DNA of 39,390 bases from an uncultured Lachnospiraceae bacterium (GCA_946414825.1 CAMKQB010000012.1:1-39390), one strand, 5' to 3'; numbered from the stretch's first letter, positions 24,257 through 34,991 are shown. Notes: generated from the sequence alone by a model not told the origin. Made by a program: numbers and translations.

Positions 24257-26559
24257 GACATTTTCTTCTCTGCTACACTATACAGTGCACTTATTCCAAA
24301 GCACATCAGTCCGCTTAAGAAGAAGCTCAGTGCATTTCCAAGTATATTGTCATACGCTATATCAAACATAATCAGCTTGATAGCGAAGATCATCGTTGTA
24401 ACGAGTCCATATATTCTGAGACTCTTAATCTGAAGCTTAAATCCAAGCATTATGAATCCAACCGACAAAGCAAATACTGCAATACTCAGCACATAGTTTG
24501 GCGCTCCAAACGATGCCAAAATACATATAAGAAGAATTGTGAATTTAATCCCAACATATATTGATTTGTAGGCCTGTCTATCCTTCAACAGATTGTAGGA
24601 ATTAATTACAAATAGAAGTATTGCCATAAGCACAACCATAACATGCATTACATCATCATCTATAGCGAACATCAGGATTGTCGCCTCTAGCATCAGGCAT
24701 GCATTTATGACATAGGAAACTATTGTCACTGGAAGCTCTTCTTCTTTTGTGAGAACATTTTCCTTAAATGGCGTCTTTACAGAAAGGAAGTTAATTACTC
24801 CTGCCACAAGCATAAGTAGCGGCATTAATATTTCAAAGTCCCATTCAAGCTCCTCTCCCATTAATAGTACGCACATATGAAGTCCTACCATAAAGAAACA
24901 ATATGGCACCAGTTTAAAGACTATATGATACTGTCCTGCCCATTTATAAAGGAACACAAGGAACAGCGCAAATACTGCTATCACGAAGAATAACGCGATT
25001 GGATAATTGATATTGTCCCAAGTGAGTACTCTACATCCATATAAGACTATAGCAGATATTTTTGCTTGTCTCGAATCTACCAAATATCCATATACAAGTA
25101 ATGGAATAACTAAAATAGTAAGTCCAATATATTCATTAAATGTATCTAAGTTAATTATGCATAGGGAAGCTACACTAAGCAGAAGTATCTCCCAGGCTAC
25201 TAGACCTGCCCCCTTCGCAGTCGCACTTATCAGGCTATTTCTTAGCGTTAGTCTATAGTACGCCTCAATTGAAACATATATGATAACCGATATAAGTAGC
25301 GTTATAATTGCATTTGAATCTGGATCTCTAATAATGCTTGCAACTGCGACATACATATTTATTGTATGAAGCAGACAAATAAATGGAAGATATTGATAAT
25401 TCTCTTCGTTAATCATCATCACATTCAGAATAATAATTCCAATACTGAAAATTCCCATTATAGCCGAGGTAAATATTGCATCTTCGTGCATTCCTCCAGC
25501 AATTATTACCAGGACAAATGCCCCCAGCAGGGCTGAAATATTTGTAATGATAAGACTGACATTATCCTTCAGTCTGAGAAGCATAAATGCCAGAACCCCA
25601 ACTATGAAGTAAATTGCAAGTACTCCGAGAAGCATTGAATCATCTGTGTATGCACATTCTATAGCTCCAAAGAATACAGAAATGATTATTCCTGAAAGAC
25701 CTATTATTTCAAACAGCAGCTTCTTGAACTTCGATAGATAAAGAACTCCTGCCGCCCATATTATCAGCAGAATATATAAAGGTATCTGACCGATTATATG
25801 GAAATAAATATTACTTACAAATAGCGATATATATATGGCACCTATACCACAGGCTCCAATCGATAGAAACAGAACGCTTTCCTTCTGTTTGAACCATACA
25901 ACAAGTCCTACTAGAGCCATTATTCCACTTATAATGAACATCATAGCCATCTTGACTGGATCTGGAAGAACAGGCACAAAGATCATTGCAAACAGAATGA
26001 AGCTTATAAAGATAAGCACTGATGCAACTATTCCCATTACCTTGATACCAACAACAGACTCAGCATTTCCACTCTTCTTAGGAGCTGGCTGTGCACCTGG
26101 CCTTGGTCCATTTGGATTGCCCTGTGCCCAGTATCCTTGTTGAGGTTGTCCCTGCCTTGGTGGCATACCCTGAGCCTGTGCTCCTGGATGAGCCTGCATT
26201 CCAGGTTGAACCTGCGCGCCTGGTTGAACCCCCGGCTGTGGAGGCATACCTTGCTGCCCCTGTGGTGGCATTCCTGGTCGTCCCTGTGGTGGAACTCCTG
26301 GTTGGCCCTGTGGCGGCATTCCTGGTTTTCCCTGTGGTGGAACTCCTGGTTGTCCCTGTGGCGGCATACTTGGCTGTCCCTGTGGACGAAGGTTTCTGTA
26401 CGGAGACATAGCACCTTCCGGAGGTTGCTGCGCCGTTACCGGTCCTCCACCCTTGAGGTTGATGAGCTCCATCTGAATTGCATTTATCTCAAATTGAACC
26501 TCTTTTAATTTTTTCTGGCTCTCGGCCAGTCGTACCTCTAACTCACTAATTTCTGACAT
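24250..26559 (-). CDS. DUF2339-type multipass membrane protein with Pro-Gln-Gly repeats
   Basis: The 769-residue protein starts with a coiled coil (about 1-36). A Pro-rich segment follows with six tandem 8-residue units of the PQGQPGMP type (about 59-108) and further Pro/Gln/Gly-rich sequence to about 170. Some twenty hydrophobic helices come next (about 175-765), ending in a short polar tail. This layout fits the predicted membrane protein family DUF2339. No catalytic motif is visible and the function is unknown. The 3' end overlaps the convergent YolD-like gene. Confidence 0.75.
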   Translation of the reverse strand: MSEISELEVRLAESQKKLKEVQFEINAIQMELINLKGGGPVTAQQPPEGAMSPYRNLRPQGQPSMPPQGQPGVPPQGKPGMPPQGQPGVPPQGRPGMPPQGQQGMPPQPGVQPGAQVQPGMQAHPGAQAQGMPPRQGQPQQGYWAQGNPNGPRPGAQPAPKKSGNAESVVGIKVMGIVASVLIFISFILFAMIFVPVLPDPVKMAMMFIISGIMALVGLVVWFKQKESVLFLSIGACGIGAIYISLFVSNIYFHIIGQIPLYILLIIWAAGVLYLSKFKKLLFEIIGLSGIIISVFFGAIECAYTDDSMLLGVLAIYFIVGVLAFMLLRLKDNVSLIITNISALLGAFVLVIIAGGMHEDAIFTSAIMGIFSIGIIILNVMMINEENYQYLPFICLLHTINMYVAVASIIRDPDSNAIITLLISVIIYVSIEAYYRLTLRNSLISATAKGAGLVAWEILLLSVASLCIINLDTFNEYIGLTILVIPLLVYGYLVDSRQAKISAIVLYGCRVLTWDNINYPIALFFVIAVFALFLVFLYKWAGQYHIVFKLVPYCFFMVGLHMCVLLMGEELEWDFEILMPLLMLVAGVINFLSVKTPFKENVLTKEEELPVTIVSYVINACLMLEATILMFAIDDDVMHVMVVLMAILLFVINSYNLLKDRQAYKSIYVGIKFTILLICILASFGAPNYVLSIAVFALSVGFIMLGFKLQIKSLRIYGLVTTMIFAIKLIMFDIAYDNILGNALSFFLSGLMCFGISALYSVAEKKMSQ
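26233..26385 (-). repeat. In-gene tandem repeat, 24-bp unit x 6
   Basis: Six consecutive 24-bp units encode PQG(Q/K/R)PG(M/V)P variants, with near-identical DNA (TGGCATTCCTGG-like segments on the plus strand). They are likely prone to copy-number change. Confidence 0.8.
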
Positions 26560-26577
26560 ATTTTCCCCTTATGATAT

Positions 26578-26616
26578 AAAAAGCAATACAGAAGTCGACA
26601 CTCCTGTATTGCTTTT
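26578..26616 (-). terminator. Terminator after the DUF4190-type gene
   Basis: Stem AAAAGCAATACAG / CTGTATTGCTTTT with an interior of about 13 bases. It has an A-run on one side and a T-run on the other, so it can act in both directions. Confidence 0.85.
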
Positions 26617-26628
26617 ACATTTAATTAT

Positions 26629-27387
26629 TTAATAGCTTTCAGCAATACCAGCTATAATAGCCAGAACATATCCGAGTATTATCAAAATATTAATAACAAG
26701 TCCGATTATACCAACTATCCATCCAGCCTTTGCCTTATCGGTTGTATTTCCTGCATTAATAGCTGACTTACTAAGTATCATTCCTATTGGAGCTAAAATA
26801 ATACCTATCCAACAGCAACAGAATACAATAGAAAGTATAGAACATATAAGACCGCCTGTAGCTTTACCATCTTCAGGCTCTCCTAATGTACTACTTCCGT
26901 TAAAATTATAGTTACCCTGTCCATAATTTGGTGAAGCAGTTGGGTTGTATGGCTGTGTATATGGATCTGCACTTGGTGCAGGACCAGGATTTGCACTATA
27001 CATATTGCCTGTTGGCTGTGTAGGCTGTGCCGGCTGTCCATATGGATCCGAAGGCTGTCCATATGGGTCTACACTTGGTTGTGTAGGCTGCGCTGGTTGT
27101 CCGTATGGATCCGATGGCTGTCCGTATGGATCTGCACTTGGCTGTGCTGGCTGTCCATATGGGTCTGCACTTGGCTGTGCTGGCTGTCCGTATGGATCTG
27201 CACTTGGTTGTGCTGGCTGGCCATATGGATCTGATGGCTGTCCGTATGGGTCCGTAGGCTGTCCATAAGGATCTACGCTTGGCTGTGCTGGCTGTCCATA
27301 AGGATCTACGCTTGGCTGTGGTTCATTTCCAAATGATGGTCCTGTTGGGTCTCCAGCATATGGATTGTTGATCTGATTCTCGTCCAT
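26629..27387 (-). CDS. DUF4190-type membrane protein with ten DPYGQP repeats
   Basis: The 252-residue protein has a long cytosolic N-terminal part with ten copies of DPYGQP spaced by AQPS(A/V), S or T (about 27-125), then Asn/Pro-rich sequence. The C-terminal module of about 75 residues has two or three membrane helices (GLICSILSIVFCCCWIGIIL, IGMILSKSAINAG, GWIVGIIGLVINILIILGY). That module matches the DUF4190/CD225-like small membrane domain. Function unknown. It lies 25 bp after aqpZ and is probably co-transcribed. Confidence 0.78.
   Translation of the reverse strand: MDENQINNPYAGDPTGPSFGNEPQPSVDPYGQPAQPSVDPYGQPTDPYGQPSDPYGQPAQPSADPYGQPAQPSADPYGQPAQPSADPYGQPSDPYGQPAQPTQPSVDPYGQPSDPYGQPAQPTQPTGNMYSANPGPAPSADPYTQPYNPTASPNYGQGNYNFNGSSTLGEPEDGKATGGLICSILSIVFCCCWIGIILAPIGMILSKSAINAGNTTDKAKAGWIVGIIGLVINILIILGYVLAIIAGIAESY
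27010..27312 (-). repeat. In-gene tandem repeats, 33-bp and 21-bp units
   Basis: Ten DPYGQP-encoding units, in 33-bp (DPYGQPAQPSA), 21-bp (DPYGQPS) and longer forms. The plus strand reads as repeated GGCTGTCCATATGGATC-like sequence. The units are coding and lack CRISPR spacers. Confidence 0.8.
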
Positions 27388-27412
27388 TTATTAAAACCTC
27401 CAAAAAATCTAA

Positions 27413-28126
27413 TTACTCCTCGCTTGCTTTAGCACTCTCAAGGAATTTATATACAAATGCTGCCAAAGCTCCACCAATAAGAGGAGCAACTATAAATACC
27501 CAAACAACTCCGATTGGTTCAGTATTGCCCTGAATAGCAGCTACTATTGCAGGTCCAAGGCTTCTAGCAGGATTAACGCTAGTACCTGTAAGTCCAATAC
27601 CTATTATATGAATAGCAACAAGAGTAAGTCCAATGATAAGTCCTCCGAAAGAACCATGACTCTGATTCTTTGAAGTAACTCCCAGTATAAGAATAACAAA
27701 TAGGAATGTTAGAACGATTTCAACTAGAACTCCCGCTCCAGCACTTCCATTCACACCGCCTAAACCGTTTGTTCCAAGACCACCTGTCTTGTCCTCTACA
27801 CCGCCCATGTCGAAGATAGCTGCCAGTAAACCTGAACCAGCAAGTGCTCCAAGAATCTGAGCTACTACATAGCCGCAGAAATCAGCAACTGTCATTCCAC
27901 CACTAATAAGAACTCCGAGTGACACAGCTGGATTTACATGTCCACCTGAAATGTTGCCTACGCCATAAGCTAGTGCAACGATAGCTAGTCCAAATGCAAA
28001 TGCTGTAAGGATATATCCGCATCCATTCGCAGCATCGCAGCCTACTAACATAGCAGTACCACATCCTATAAATACCAGTGTAAATGTACCAATAAATTCT
28101 GCGATATACTTCTTGATACTCTCCAT
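27413..28126 (-). CDS. aqpZ: Aquaporin Z-type water channel
   Basis: The 237-residue protein has six membrane helices and two NPA loops (GGHVNPAVSLG and TSVNPARSLGP). The selectivity-filter positions known from E. coli AqpZ are kept: Phe in AFAFGL, His in AIHIIG, Thr before SVNPA and Arg after NPA. This points to water rather than glycerol. A Gly/Ala-rich extracellular loop with TGGLGTNGLGG is longer than usual. AAAGGAGG precedes the ATG. Confidence 0.93.
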   Translation of the reverse strand: MESIKKYIAEFIGTFTLVFIGCGTAMLVGCDAANGCGYILTAFAFGLAIVALAYGVGNISGGHVNPAVSLGVLISGGMTVADFCGYVVAQILGALAGSGLLAAIFDMGGVEDKTGGLGTNGLGGVNGSAGAGVLVEIVLTFLFVILILGVTSKNQSHGSFGGLIIGLTLVAIHIIGIGLTGTSVNPARSLGPAIVAAIQGNTEPIGVVWVFIVAPLIGGALAAFVYKFLESAKASEE

Positions 28127-28196
28127 ACTTACCTCCTTTATAAACCCCTTTGTGGTTAAATATTAGTTACATATATATATTCAGAAATATCGTAGA

Positions 28197-28586
28197 TTAG
28201 AAACCAAAAATATTTCTGACTATACCAAAAATAACTAGCAGTCCTACCCAAACATACATCACGACAGCATTTTTCTTATTTACTTTCACCTTAGCCTCAT
28301 TAACATAGAATAGATACATTATCTCTCCTATGATAAAAGGCAGTGAAACAAGTATAAAACCATTATACCTAAAAGCGCTTTTAAAATCTAGCTTACTTAA
28401 GGAAATAGCCATTCTAGTCGCGCCACAGGTAGGACACTTAAGTCCTGTCAGCTCGTATACATAGCATTTAATTCCAAAGTCTGTAAATCTTGCTACAAAA
28501 TAATAAACGACACCAAAAAGACCTAGGATAAGGATATTTCTAATGGTCCTCTTCCATACATCATTTGACAAAACATCCGATACCAT
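28197..28586 (-). CDS. DUF2752 membrane protein
   Basis: The 129-residue protein has three hydrophobic helices and the DUF2752 signature CPTCGATRMAISLSKLDFKS, with two Cys that could bind metal or form a disulfide, followed by AFRYNGF. The chosen ATG overlaps the last codons and stop of atpC. An upstream in-frame ATG would add 13 residues inside atpC. It is probably translated from the 3' end of the atp transcript. Function unknown. Confidence 0.75.
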   Translation of the reverse strand: MVSDVLSNDVWKRTIRNILILGLFGVVYYFVARFTDFGIKCYVYELTGLKCPTCGATRMAISLSKLDFKSAFRYNGFILVSLPFIIGEIMYLFYVNEAKVKVNKKNAVVMYVWVGLLVIFGIVRNIFGF

Positions 28587-28587
28587 A

Positions 28588-30389
<1,802 letters not shown>

Positions 30390-31292
30390 TTAAGCCTCCT
30401 CTTTAATACGTTTTTTCTTCTGAGCACGAGCTCCTGCAGCTACCTCGGTTATTTCTTGAGTGATAGCCGCCTGTCTTACTCTGTTATACTCAATTCTTAG
30501 TTCATCTAGAAGTGCTTCTGCATTTTTATTAGCCGAATTCATAGCTGTCATACGTGCATTCTGTTCAGCAGAGAAGCTGTCTACGAGTGCACCATATATA
30601 CATCCAGCTACATATCCCGGAATAACATGATTAAGTACTTCATCCACGGAAGGAGAGAATTCATAATGAACATCCTTCAGATCTCTCTCATCCTTTTTAG
30701 TCCAAAATTCCTTTCGATCAAAAGGAAGAAGTCTCATCATCTTAACTGTAGTCAGGAACTCACTTTCCATATCACTATAGATAACTCTTATCTCATCTAT
30801 ACGTTTACTATCGTATTCTTCAAGAAGTATCGAGCTTATCTCTCTAGCCCTGGAAAAAGTAGGATTCTGTGCGGTATAGAGAAAGGTCTGTTCCATACCA
30901 TAGTCCTTCTTCTTAAAATAACGACGTCCGTAGTCACCTACTACATATAACTTAACCTTCTTATGCTTCGCCATTTCCTGTTCTGCAAGCTTAATAACAT
31001 TATGGTTATATGCGCCGGCTAGTCCCTTATCAGCAGTAATCACCAGATATGCATATGTCTCTGCCGGCTTTCGTCCTGTTTTAGGATAAAAATATCGGCT
31101 CGTGATATCTATCTCAGTCTGGAAAATACGACGAATCTCATTTTCCTGCATTTCAAAATAAGGTCTGGTCTTGTCCAGTTCTTCCTTTGCCTTCCTCATC
31201 TTTGTAGAGGAAATGAGATACATAGCATTAGTGATTTTCTGAGTATTCTGAACACTTCCTATTCTATTTTTTATCTCTTTAGTATTTGGCAT
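30390..31292 (-). CDS. atpG: ATP synthase F1 subunit gamma
   Basis: The 300-residue rotor shaft starts with the N-terminal helix MPNTKEIKNRIGSVQNTQKIT and ends with the C-terminal helix containing RMTAMNSANKNAEALLDEL and ARAQKKKRIKEEA. ITADKGLAGAYN matches the conserved ITSDRGLCGGYN-type motif. The length is normal. It lies 17 bp after atpA. Confidence 0.96.
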   Translation of the reverse strand: MPNTKEIKNRIGSVQNTQKITNAMYLISSTKMRKAKEELDKTRPYFEMQENEIRRIFQTEIDITSRYFYPKTGRKPAETYAYLVITADKGLAGAYNHNVIKLAEQEMAKHKKVKLYVVGDYGRRYFKKKDYGMEQTFLYTAQNPTFSRAREISSILLEEYDSKRIDEIRVIYSDMESEFLTTVKMMRLLPFDRKEFWTKKDERDLKDVHYEFSPSVDEVLNHVIPGYVAGCIYGALVDSFSAEQNARMTAMNSANKNAEALLDELRIEYNRVRQAAITQEITEVAAGARAQKKKRIKEEA

Positions 31293-31309
31293 AATATTTA
31301 ATAGTTAAA

Positions 31310-33067
31310 TTATTTATTGTTTATATATGAATCACGGAATTTATTTGCTGCGTCAATTATCATCTGCTTATCATCATCAGATAGCTGTCCTGTAGAATCA
31401 ATCTGCTTGCAGAGAGCATCCTCTTCCTCATGGAAATATGCAAGAAGCTTTGTTCTAAAATCTGCTATATCGTCAGGATGAATCTCCTGCATAACATGTG
31501 CAGTTGCTGATACAAGAATAATAACCTGTTCATGCAGTTTAAATGGATGGTTCTGAGGCTGTCTCAGCAAATACATAAGTCCTTGTCCATATTGCAACTG
31601 TTTCTTTGTTGTTTCATCCAGATCACTGGAGAACTGTGTGAATATTTCCATCTCACGATACTGTGCCAGATCTAGACGGAGGCTACCCGCAGCCTTCTTC
31701 ATAGCCTTGGTCTGTGCAGCACCACCAACACGGGATACCGAAAGTCCAACATTTACCGCTGGTCTCTGTCCAGCAAAGAACAGATCACTTTCTAGGAATA
31801 TCTGACCATCCGTGATGGAAATGATATTTGTTGGAATATAAGCGGATACATCGCCCGCCTGTGTTTCAACTATTGGTAGAGCTGTAATACTTCCTCCCCC
31901 TAGTTCCTCTGAAAGATGCGCAGATCTCTCAAGAAGTCTTGAATGAAGATAGAATACATCTCCTGGGTATGCCTCACGTCCTGGAGATCTTTCAAGAAGA
32001 AGCGAAAGTGCTCTATACGCTATAGCATGCTTTGACAGGTCATCATATATGATAAGTACATCCTTACCCTTATACATGAAATACTCTGCCAGGGATGTCC
32101 CTGAATATGGTGCTATATACTGAATAGGCGCTGTTTCAGAGGCATTTGCTGCAACTACTATTGTATAGTCCATAGCGTTCTGCTTCTTAAGTGTTCCAAC
32201 AAGCTGTGCAACACTACTTGCCTTCTGTCCTATAGCAACATATATACATATAACATCGTTATCCTTTTGATTTAGTATTGTATCCAGGGCGATAGCAGTT
32301 TTACCTGTCTGTCTATCACCGATAATAAGCTCACGCTGACCTCTACCTATTGGGAACATGGAATCTATAGATAAGATTCCTGTATTCATAGGGGTATCAA
32401 CGGATTGTCTGTCTATAATACCAGGAGCAGCCTCTTCAACTGCTCTATATCCTTCCGCCTCTATTGGTCCCTCTCCGTCGATTGGATTGCCTAGAGGATC
32501 TACTACACGTCCTAGAAATTCGTCACCTACAGGAATACCTGCGGTTTTACCGGTTCTCATAACTCGGCTTCCCTCAGTAACATCTGTGTCATCACCAAAC
32601 AGAATGACACCAATATCGTCAGGTCTTAGCTCCTGTACCATTCCTCTAACGCCGGATTCGAAAATAACTATCTCTCCGTACATAGCAGACTTGAGTCCAT
32701 CTACGAAAACTATACCATCACCCACAGTCTCAACATGTCCCTCTTCTTCAGCGATAACATGTGGTTCCCAGTCGTTAATGCTACTTTTCATAAGAGATAT
32801 AAGCTCATTTCCCGAGGTTACCTTCTCCTCGCGAAGTGATCTAAGCATCTCTTCGAGCTGGTGCAGTCTTCCTGTGTTGGTCCAGTCATATACTTCCTCA
32901 CCAACTACAAGCTTAAAACCAGTTCCAAGCGTTTCGTCCTTTTCCCACTCAAGCTCTATTCCTTCGCCATATCTTTCTGCTATAAAGCTGGCAAACTTGG
33001 CTTTCTGAGATTCGTCAGGTTCCGAAAGGGCATATAAATGAGCGCGGATTTTCTTCTCTTCTGCCAC
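31310..33067 (-). CDS. atpA: ATP synthase F1 subunit alpha with N-terminal delta-subunit C-terminal domain (delta-alpha fusion)
   Basis: The 585-residue protein is about 82 residues longer than the usual 500-505. From about 83 on it is a standard alpha subunit: [24 protein letters not shown]-loop GDRQTGKT, the [19 protein letters not shown] region and [15 protein letters not shown]. Residues 1-78 match the C-terminal domain of subunit delta (AtpH). [19 protein letters not shown] helix is followed by strand [20 protein letters not shown] and the closing [17 protein letters not shown], equivalent to VIDGSVRGRLERLADVL in E. coli delta. No atpH gene exists in the operon. The GTG start directly follows the atpF TAA and has AAAGGAG ten bases upstream, so the extension is really translated. 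The delta N-terminal six-helix domain is absent. Confidence 0.95.
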   Translation of the reverse strand: MAEEKKIRAHLYALSEPDESQKAKFASFIAERYGEGIELEWEKDETLGTGFKLVVGEEVYDWTNTGRLHQLEEMLRSLREEKVTSGNELISLMKSSINDWEPHVIAEEEGHVETVGDGIVFVDGLKSAMYGEIVIFESGVRGMVQELRPDDIGVILFGDDTDVTEGSRVMRTGKTAGIPVGDEFLGRVVDPLGNPIDGEGPIEAEGYRAVEEAAPGIIDRQSVDTPMNTGILSIDSMFPIGRGQRELIIGDRQTGKTAIALDTILNQKDNDVICIYVAIGQKASSVAQLVGTLKKQNAMDYTIVVAANASETAPIQYIAPYSGTSLAEYFMYKGKDVLIIYDDLSKHAIAYRALSLLLERSPGREAYPGDVFYLHSRLLERSAHLSEELGGGSITALPIVETQAGDVSAYIPTNIISITDGQIFLESDLFFAGQRPAVNVGLSVSRVGGAAQTKAMKKAAGSLRLDLAQYREMEIFTQFSSDLDETTKKQLQYGQGLMYLLRQPQNHPFKLHEQVIILVSATAHVMQEIHPDDIADFRTKLLAYFHEEEDALCKQIDSTGQLSDDDKQMIIDAANKFRDSYINNK

Positions 33068-33550
33068 TTAACTACCGCTCCTTTCAGCATTCTTAAGAAA
33101 CATATCATATGCCTCACTAGTGTTTCCTGATAGTACAACCTTACGAGTTGCTTCCTCTACCATCTCAGTAATATCCTTCTTAGCAGACTCGATAATAGCC
33201 TGTTTCTGATTTTCGGCATCCTTCTTAGCCTTATCAATTATCTTGTTGGCAGATTCTTTTGCTTCTGCCTCAGCGTTTGATCTCATTGTAGCTATATCAA
33301 GGGAAGCCTTTCTCTTCTGCTGTGATATCTCACCCTCCAGCTCCTTCAGTCTGTCCTCAGCTTCAGCATTCTTTTCCTCTGCTTCAGCGAGTGCTGCCTG
33401 AGCCTGCTCGTCAAGTTCTTTGTAATGATTTTCTCTGTCCTGCATTATTTTCTTAACAGGAGCATATATGATAACGTACAGACCACCAAAAAGTAATACG
33501 ACATTGAACATATGCAGTAAAATCTGTGTTAAATCTATTCCTAATGGCAT
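33068..33550 (-). CDS. atpF: ATP synthase F0 subunit b
   Basis: The 160-residue protein has one N-terminal membrane helix (about 8-28) and a long charged coiled coil (about 35-140), then a short tail. This is the normal b subunit of the peripheral stalk. Its C-terminal tail is the partner of the delta C-terminal domain, which in this operon is on alpha. It is not fused to delta itself. The stop codon abuts the atpA GTG start. Confidence 0.95.
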   Translation of the reverse strand: MPLGIDLTQILLHMFNVVLLFGGLYVIIYAPVKKIMQDRENHYKELDEQAQAALAEAEEKNAEAEDRLKELEGEISQQKRKASLDIATMRSNAEAEAKESANKIIDKAKKDAENQKQAIIESAKKDITEMVEEATRKVVLSGNTSEAYDMFLKNAERSGS

Positions 33551-33609
33551 TTTCTCACCTCTCTTTTCGTAAACCCAACTATATTCGAAAATATATTTTC
33601 TTTACTTCG

Positions 33610-33981
33610 TTATAAGACGAATATAATCAGAATCGATACAACCAGCGCATACAGAACAGCTGTCTCTATGAATACGATACCAAGGATCATTGTAGTTCTG
33701 ATCTTACCCTCAGCTTCTGGCTGACGAGCGATTCCTTCAGCAGCCTTACCAACGCAGAGACCCATACCTAATGTACCAAGACCTGCTGCAATACCAATTG
33801 AGATAGCTGCTGCAATAGCCTTACCTGCTGTTGAACCATCCTCTGCTTCTTCTGTCTCTTCAACGGCTGTGGTTTCTTCATCTGCTGCATATGATATTGA
33901 TGCAGGATTAACCGCTGAGAATACTCCAAATGCTACAAATAATAATAAAATTGTTATTAATGCTTTCTTCATTAGTTTCAT
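33610..33981 (-). CDS. atpE: ATP synthase F0 subunit c with signal peptide and acidic leader
   Basis: The 123-residue protein is longer than the usual 70-90. Residues 1-32 form a signal peptide (MKLMKKALITILLLFVAFG, with a likely cleavage after SYA). Residues 33-50 are highly acidic, and about 51-123 make the two-helix c subunit. The loop is ARQPEAEGKIR and the ion-carrying carboxylate is E106 in FIETAVLYALV. The Gln found in helix 1 of Na+-type c rings is Met here (M73), so H+ is the more likely ion. The N-terminus of c faces outside, so a cleaved signal peptide is topologically sensible. Confidence 0.94.
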   Translation of the reverse strand: MKLMKKALITILLLFVAFGVFSAVNPASISYAADEETTAVEETEEAEDGSTAGKAIAAAISIGIAAGLGTLGMGLCVGKAAEGIARQPEAEGKIRTTMILGIVFIETAVLYALVVSILIIFVL

Positions 33982-34032
33982 TTTTATACCTCTTTTTCCC
34001 GTATATTTAATATCTATATTTTAATCTGACTA

Positions 34033-34884
34033 TTATGCTTCTACTGCAACTTCAGTTTTCTTCTCTTTCTTTTTCTTTGGCTTCTTCTCATGCACCTCTG
34101 ACACCTCGCCATAGTATATGGATGTCAGCATCGTAAGAACGTAAGCCTGTACTACTGCATGTATCAGCGTAAAGAGAACACCAACCAGTACTGGAAGCAC
34201 AAAGCTGAGCATAATTGTGTAATAAACCAACTCCGTAACAAGCGCTCCGGATAGGAGTGCACAGAATAGACGGAAGCTCATGGATATCGGAAGAGAAAAC
34301 TCCTTTAATGTAAGTCCGATTCCCTTTAATTTATTCTTCCTGATACCACCCGACATGATAAAGCCATATGAGAATACACCCATTGCTATCGCTCCATTAA
34401 TGTCGCAAAGCGGTGCTGGAAGTGCCATTGGATTACCAGCGGTAGTCATCCACTGTATACCAAAAAGCTCAAATATAGTTCCCACGAAGATATATGATCC
34501 TGCCGCAAATATGTATGCGCCAAGAGCACCATTCAAATGTGGACTGTTCGTTTTAGCCAGATTATCAAAATATCCTACCCAGGTCTCAATAACTATCTGG
34601 AACTTACCAGGAACAGTTTTGAAACGAGGTATGGCGAAGATCCTGATCATAAGTGCAATAAACAGAAGTATTGCTGAGACCAGATAACCCGCTATAAGCG
34701 AAGGATTAACCGTAAGTCCAAAGAAGTTCATTTTGTTCTCTTCATGGATAACGGCATCTCGCATCACGGTCTTGATAGATTCGTGATTTCCGCCTCCCTT
34801 ATATGTGATGAAAATACTGACCAGGAGCAGTACCAGAACTATAGCAGTTACTACAAGAAATCTGGTTCTTTTTCCTTTGTCCAA
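34033..34884 (-). CDS. atpB: ATP synthase F0 subunit a
   Basis: The 283-residue membrane protein has about six helices and a Lys-rich C-terminal tail (KKPKKKKEKKTE). The essential stator Arg is R205 in SMSFRLFCALLSG. The usual pattern after this Arg is RLFGN with a Glu nine residues on; here these positions are Ala209 and Ala214, with Glu218 four residues later. Gln246 is kept, and a His (H242) lies four residues before it. The start is TTG, preceded by AAAGGAG. It is the first gene of the operon; no atpI is present. Confidence 0.94.
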   Translation of the reverse strand: MDKGKRTRFLVVTAIVLVLLLVSIFITYKGGGNHESIKTVMRDAVIHEENKMNFFGLTVNPSLIAGYLVSAILLFIALMIRIFAIPRFKTVPGKFQIVIETWVGYFDNLAKTNSPHLNGALGAYIFAAGSYIFVGTIFELFGIQWMTTAGNPMALPAPLCDINGAIAMGVFSYGFIMSGGIRKNKLKGIGLTLKEFSLPISMSFRLFCALLSGALVTELVYYTIMLSFVLPVLVGVLFTLIHAVVQAYVLTMLTSIYYGEVSEVHEKKPKKKKEKKTEVAVEA

Positions 34885-34962
34885 AACCTTTATCTCCTTT
34901 CAACCTCTTTCTCGGAAAACTAGAAATTTCCGTTCACATTTCAGCCTTCCAAACATCTCTTA

Positions 34963-34991
34963 AGTATAAAACAAATAAAGCGCAGTTACAA
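34963..34991 (-). promoter_or_regulatory. atp operon promoter, embedded in the upstream terminator
   Basis: Minus strand: TTGTAA (34986-34991), a 17-bp spacer and TATACT (34963-34968), about 80 bp before atpB. The -35 and half of the spacer are made by the descending arm of the rhomboid terminator. Confidence 0.55.

Noticed and set aside
26037-26508. Several overlapping open frames on both strands over the PQGQPG repeats
   Set aside because: Absence of stop codons follows from the repeat composition; only the minus-strand DUF2339-type frame continues into a membrane protein.
26945-27312. 33-bp and 21-bp repeats and long plus-strand open frames rich in Cys and Gly
   Set aside because: They are the reverse reading of the DPYGQP repeats; the minus-strand gene has a ribosome binding site and a recognised C-terminal domain.
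32358-33008. 216-codon plus-strand open frame over atpA
   Set aside because: Antisense shadow of a highly conserved gene; Ser/Pro-rich with no ribosome binding site or family pattern.
32822-33067. alpha N-terminal extension as a mis-set start codon
   Set aside because: The extension has delta-like sequence, its GTG has a ribosome binding site and abuts atpF, and the only internal ATG before the alpha core has no suitable site.
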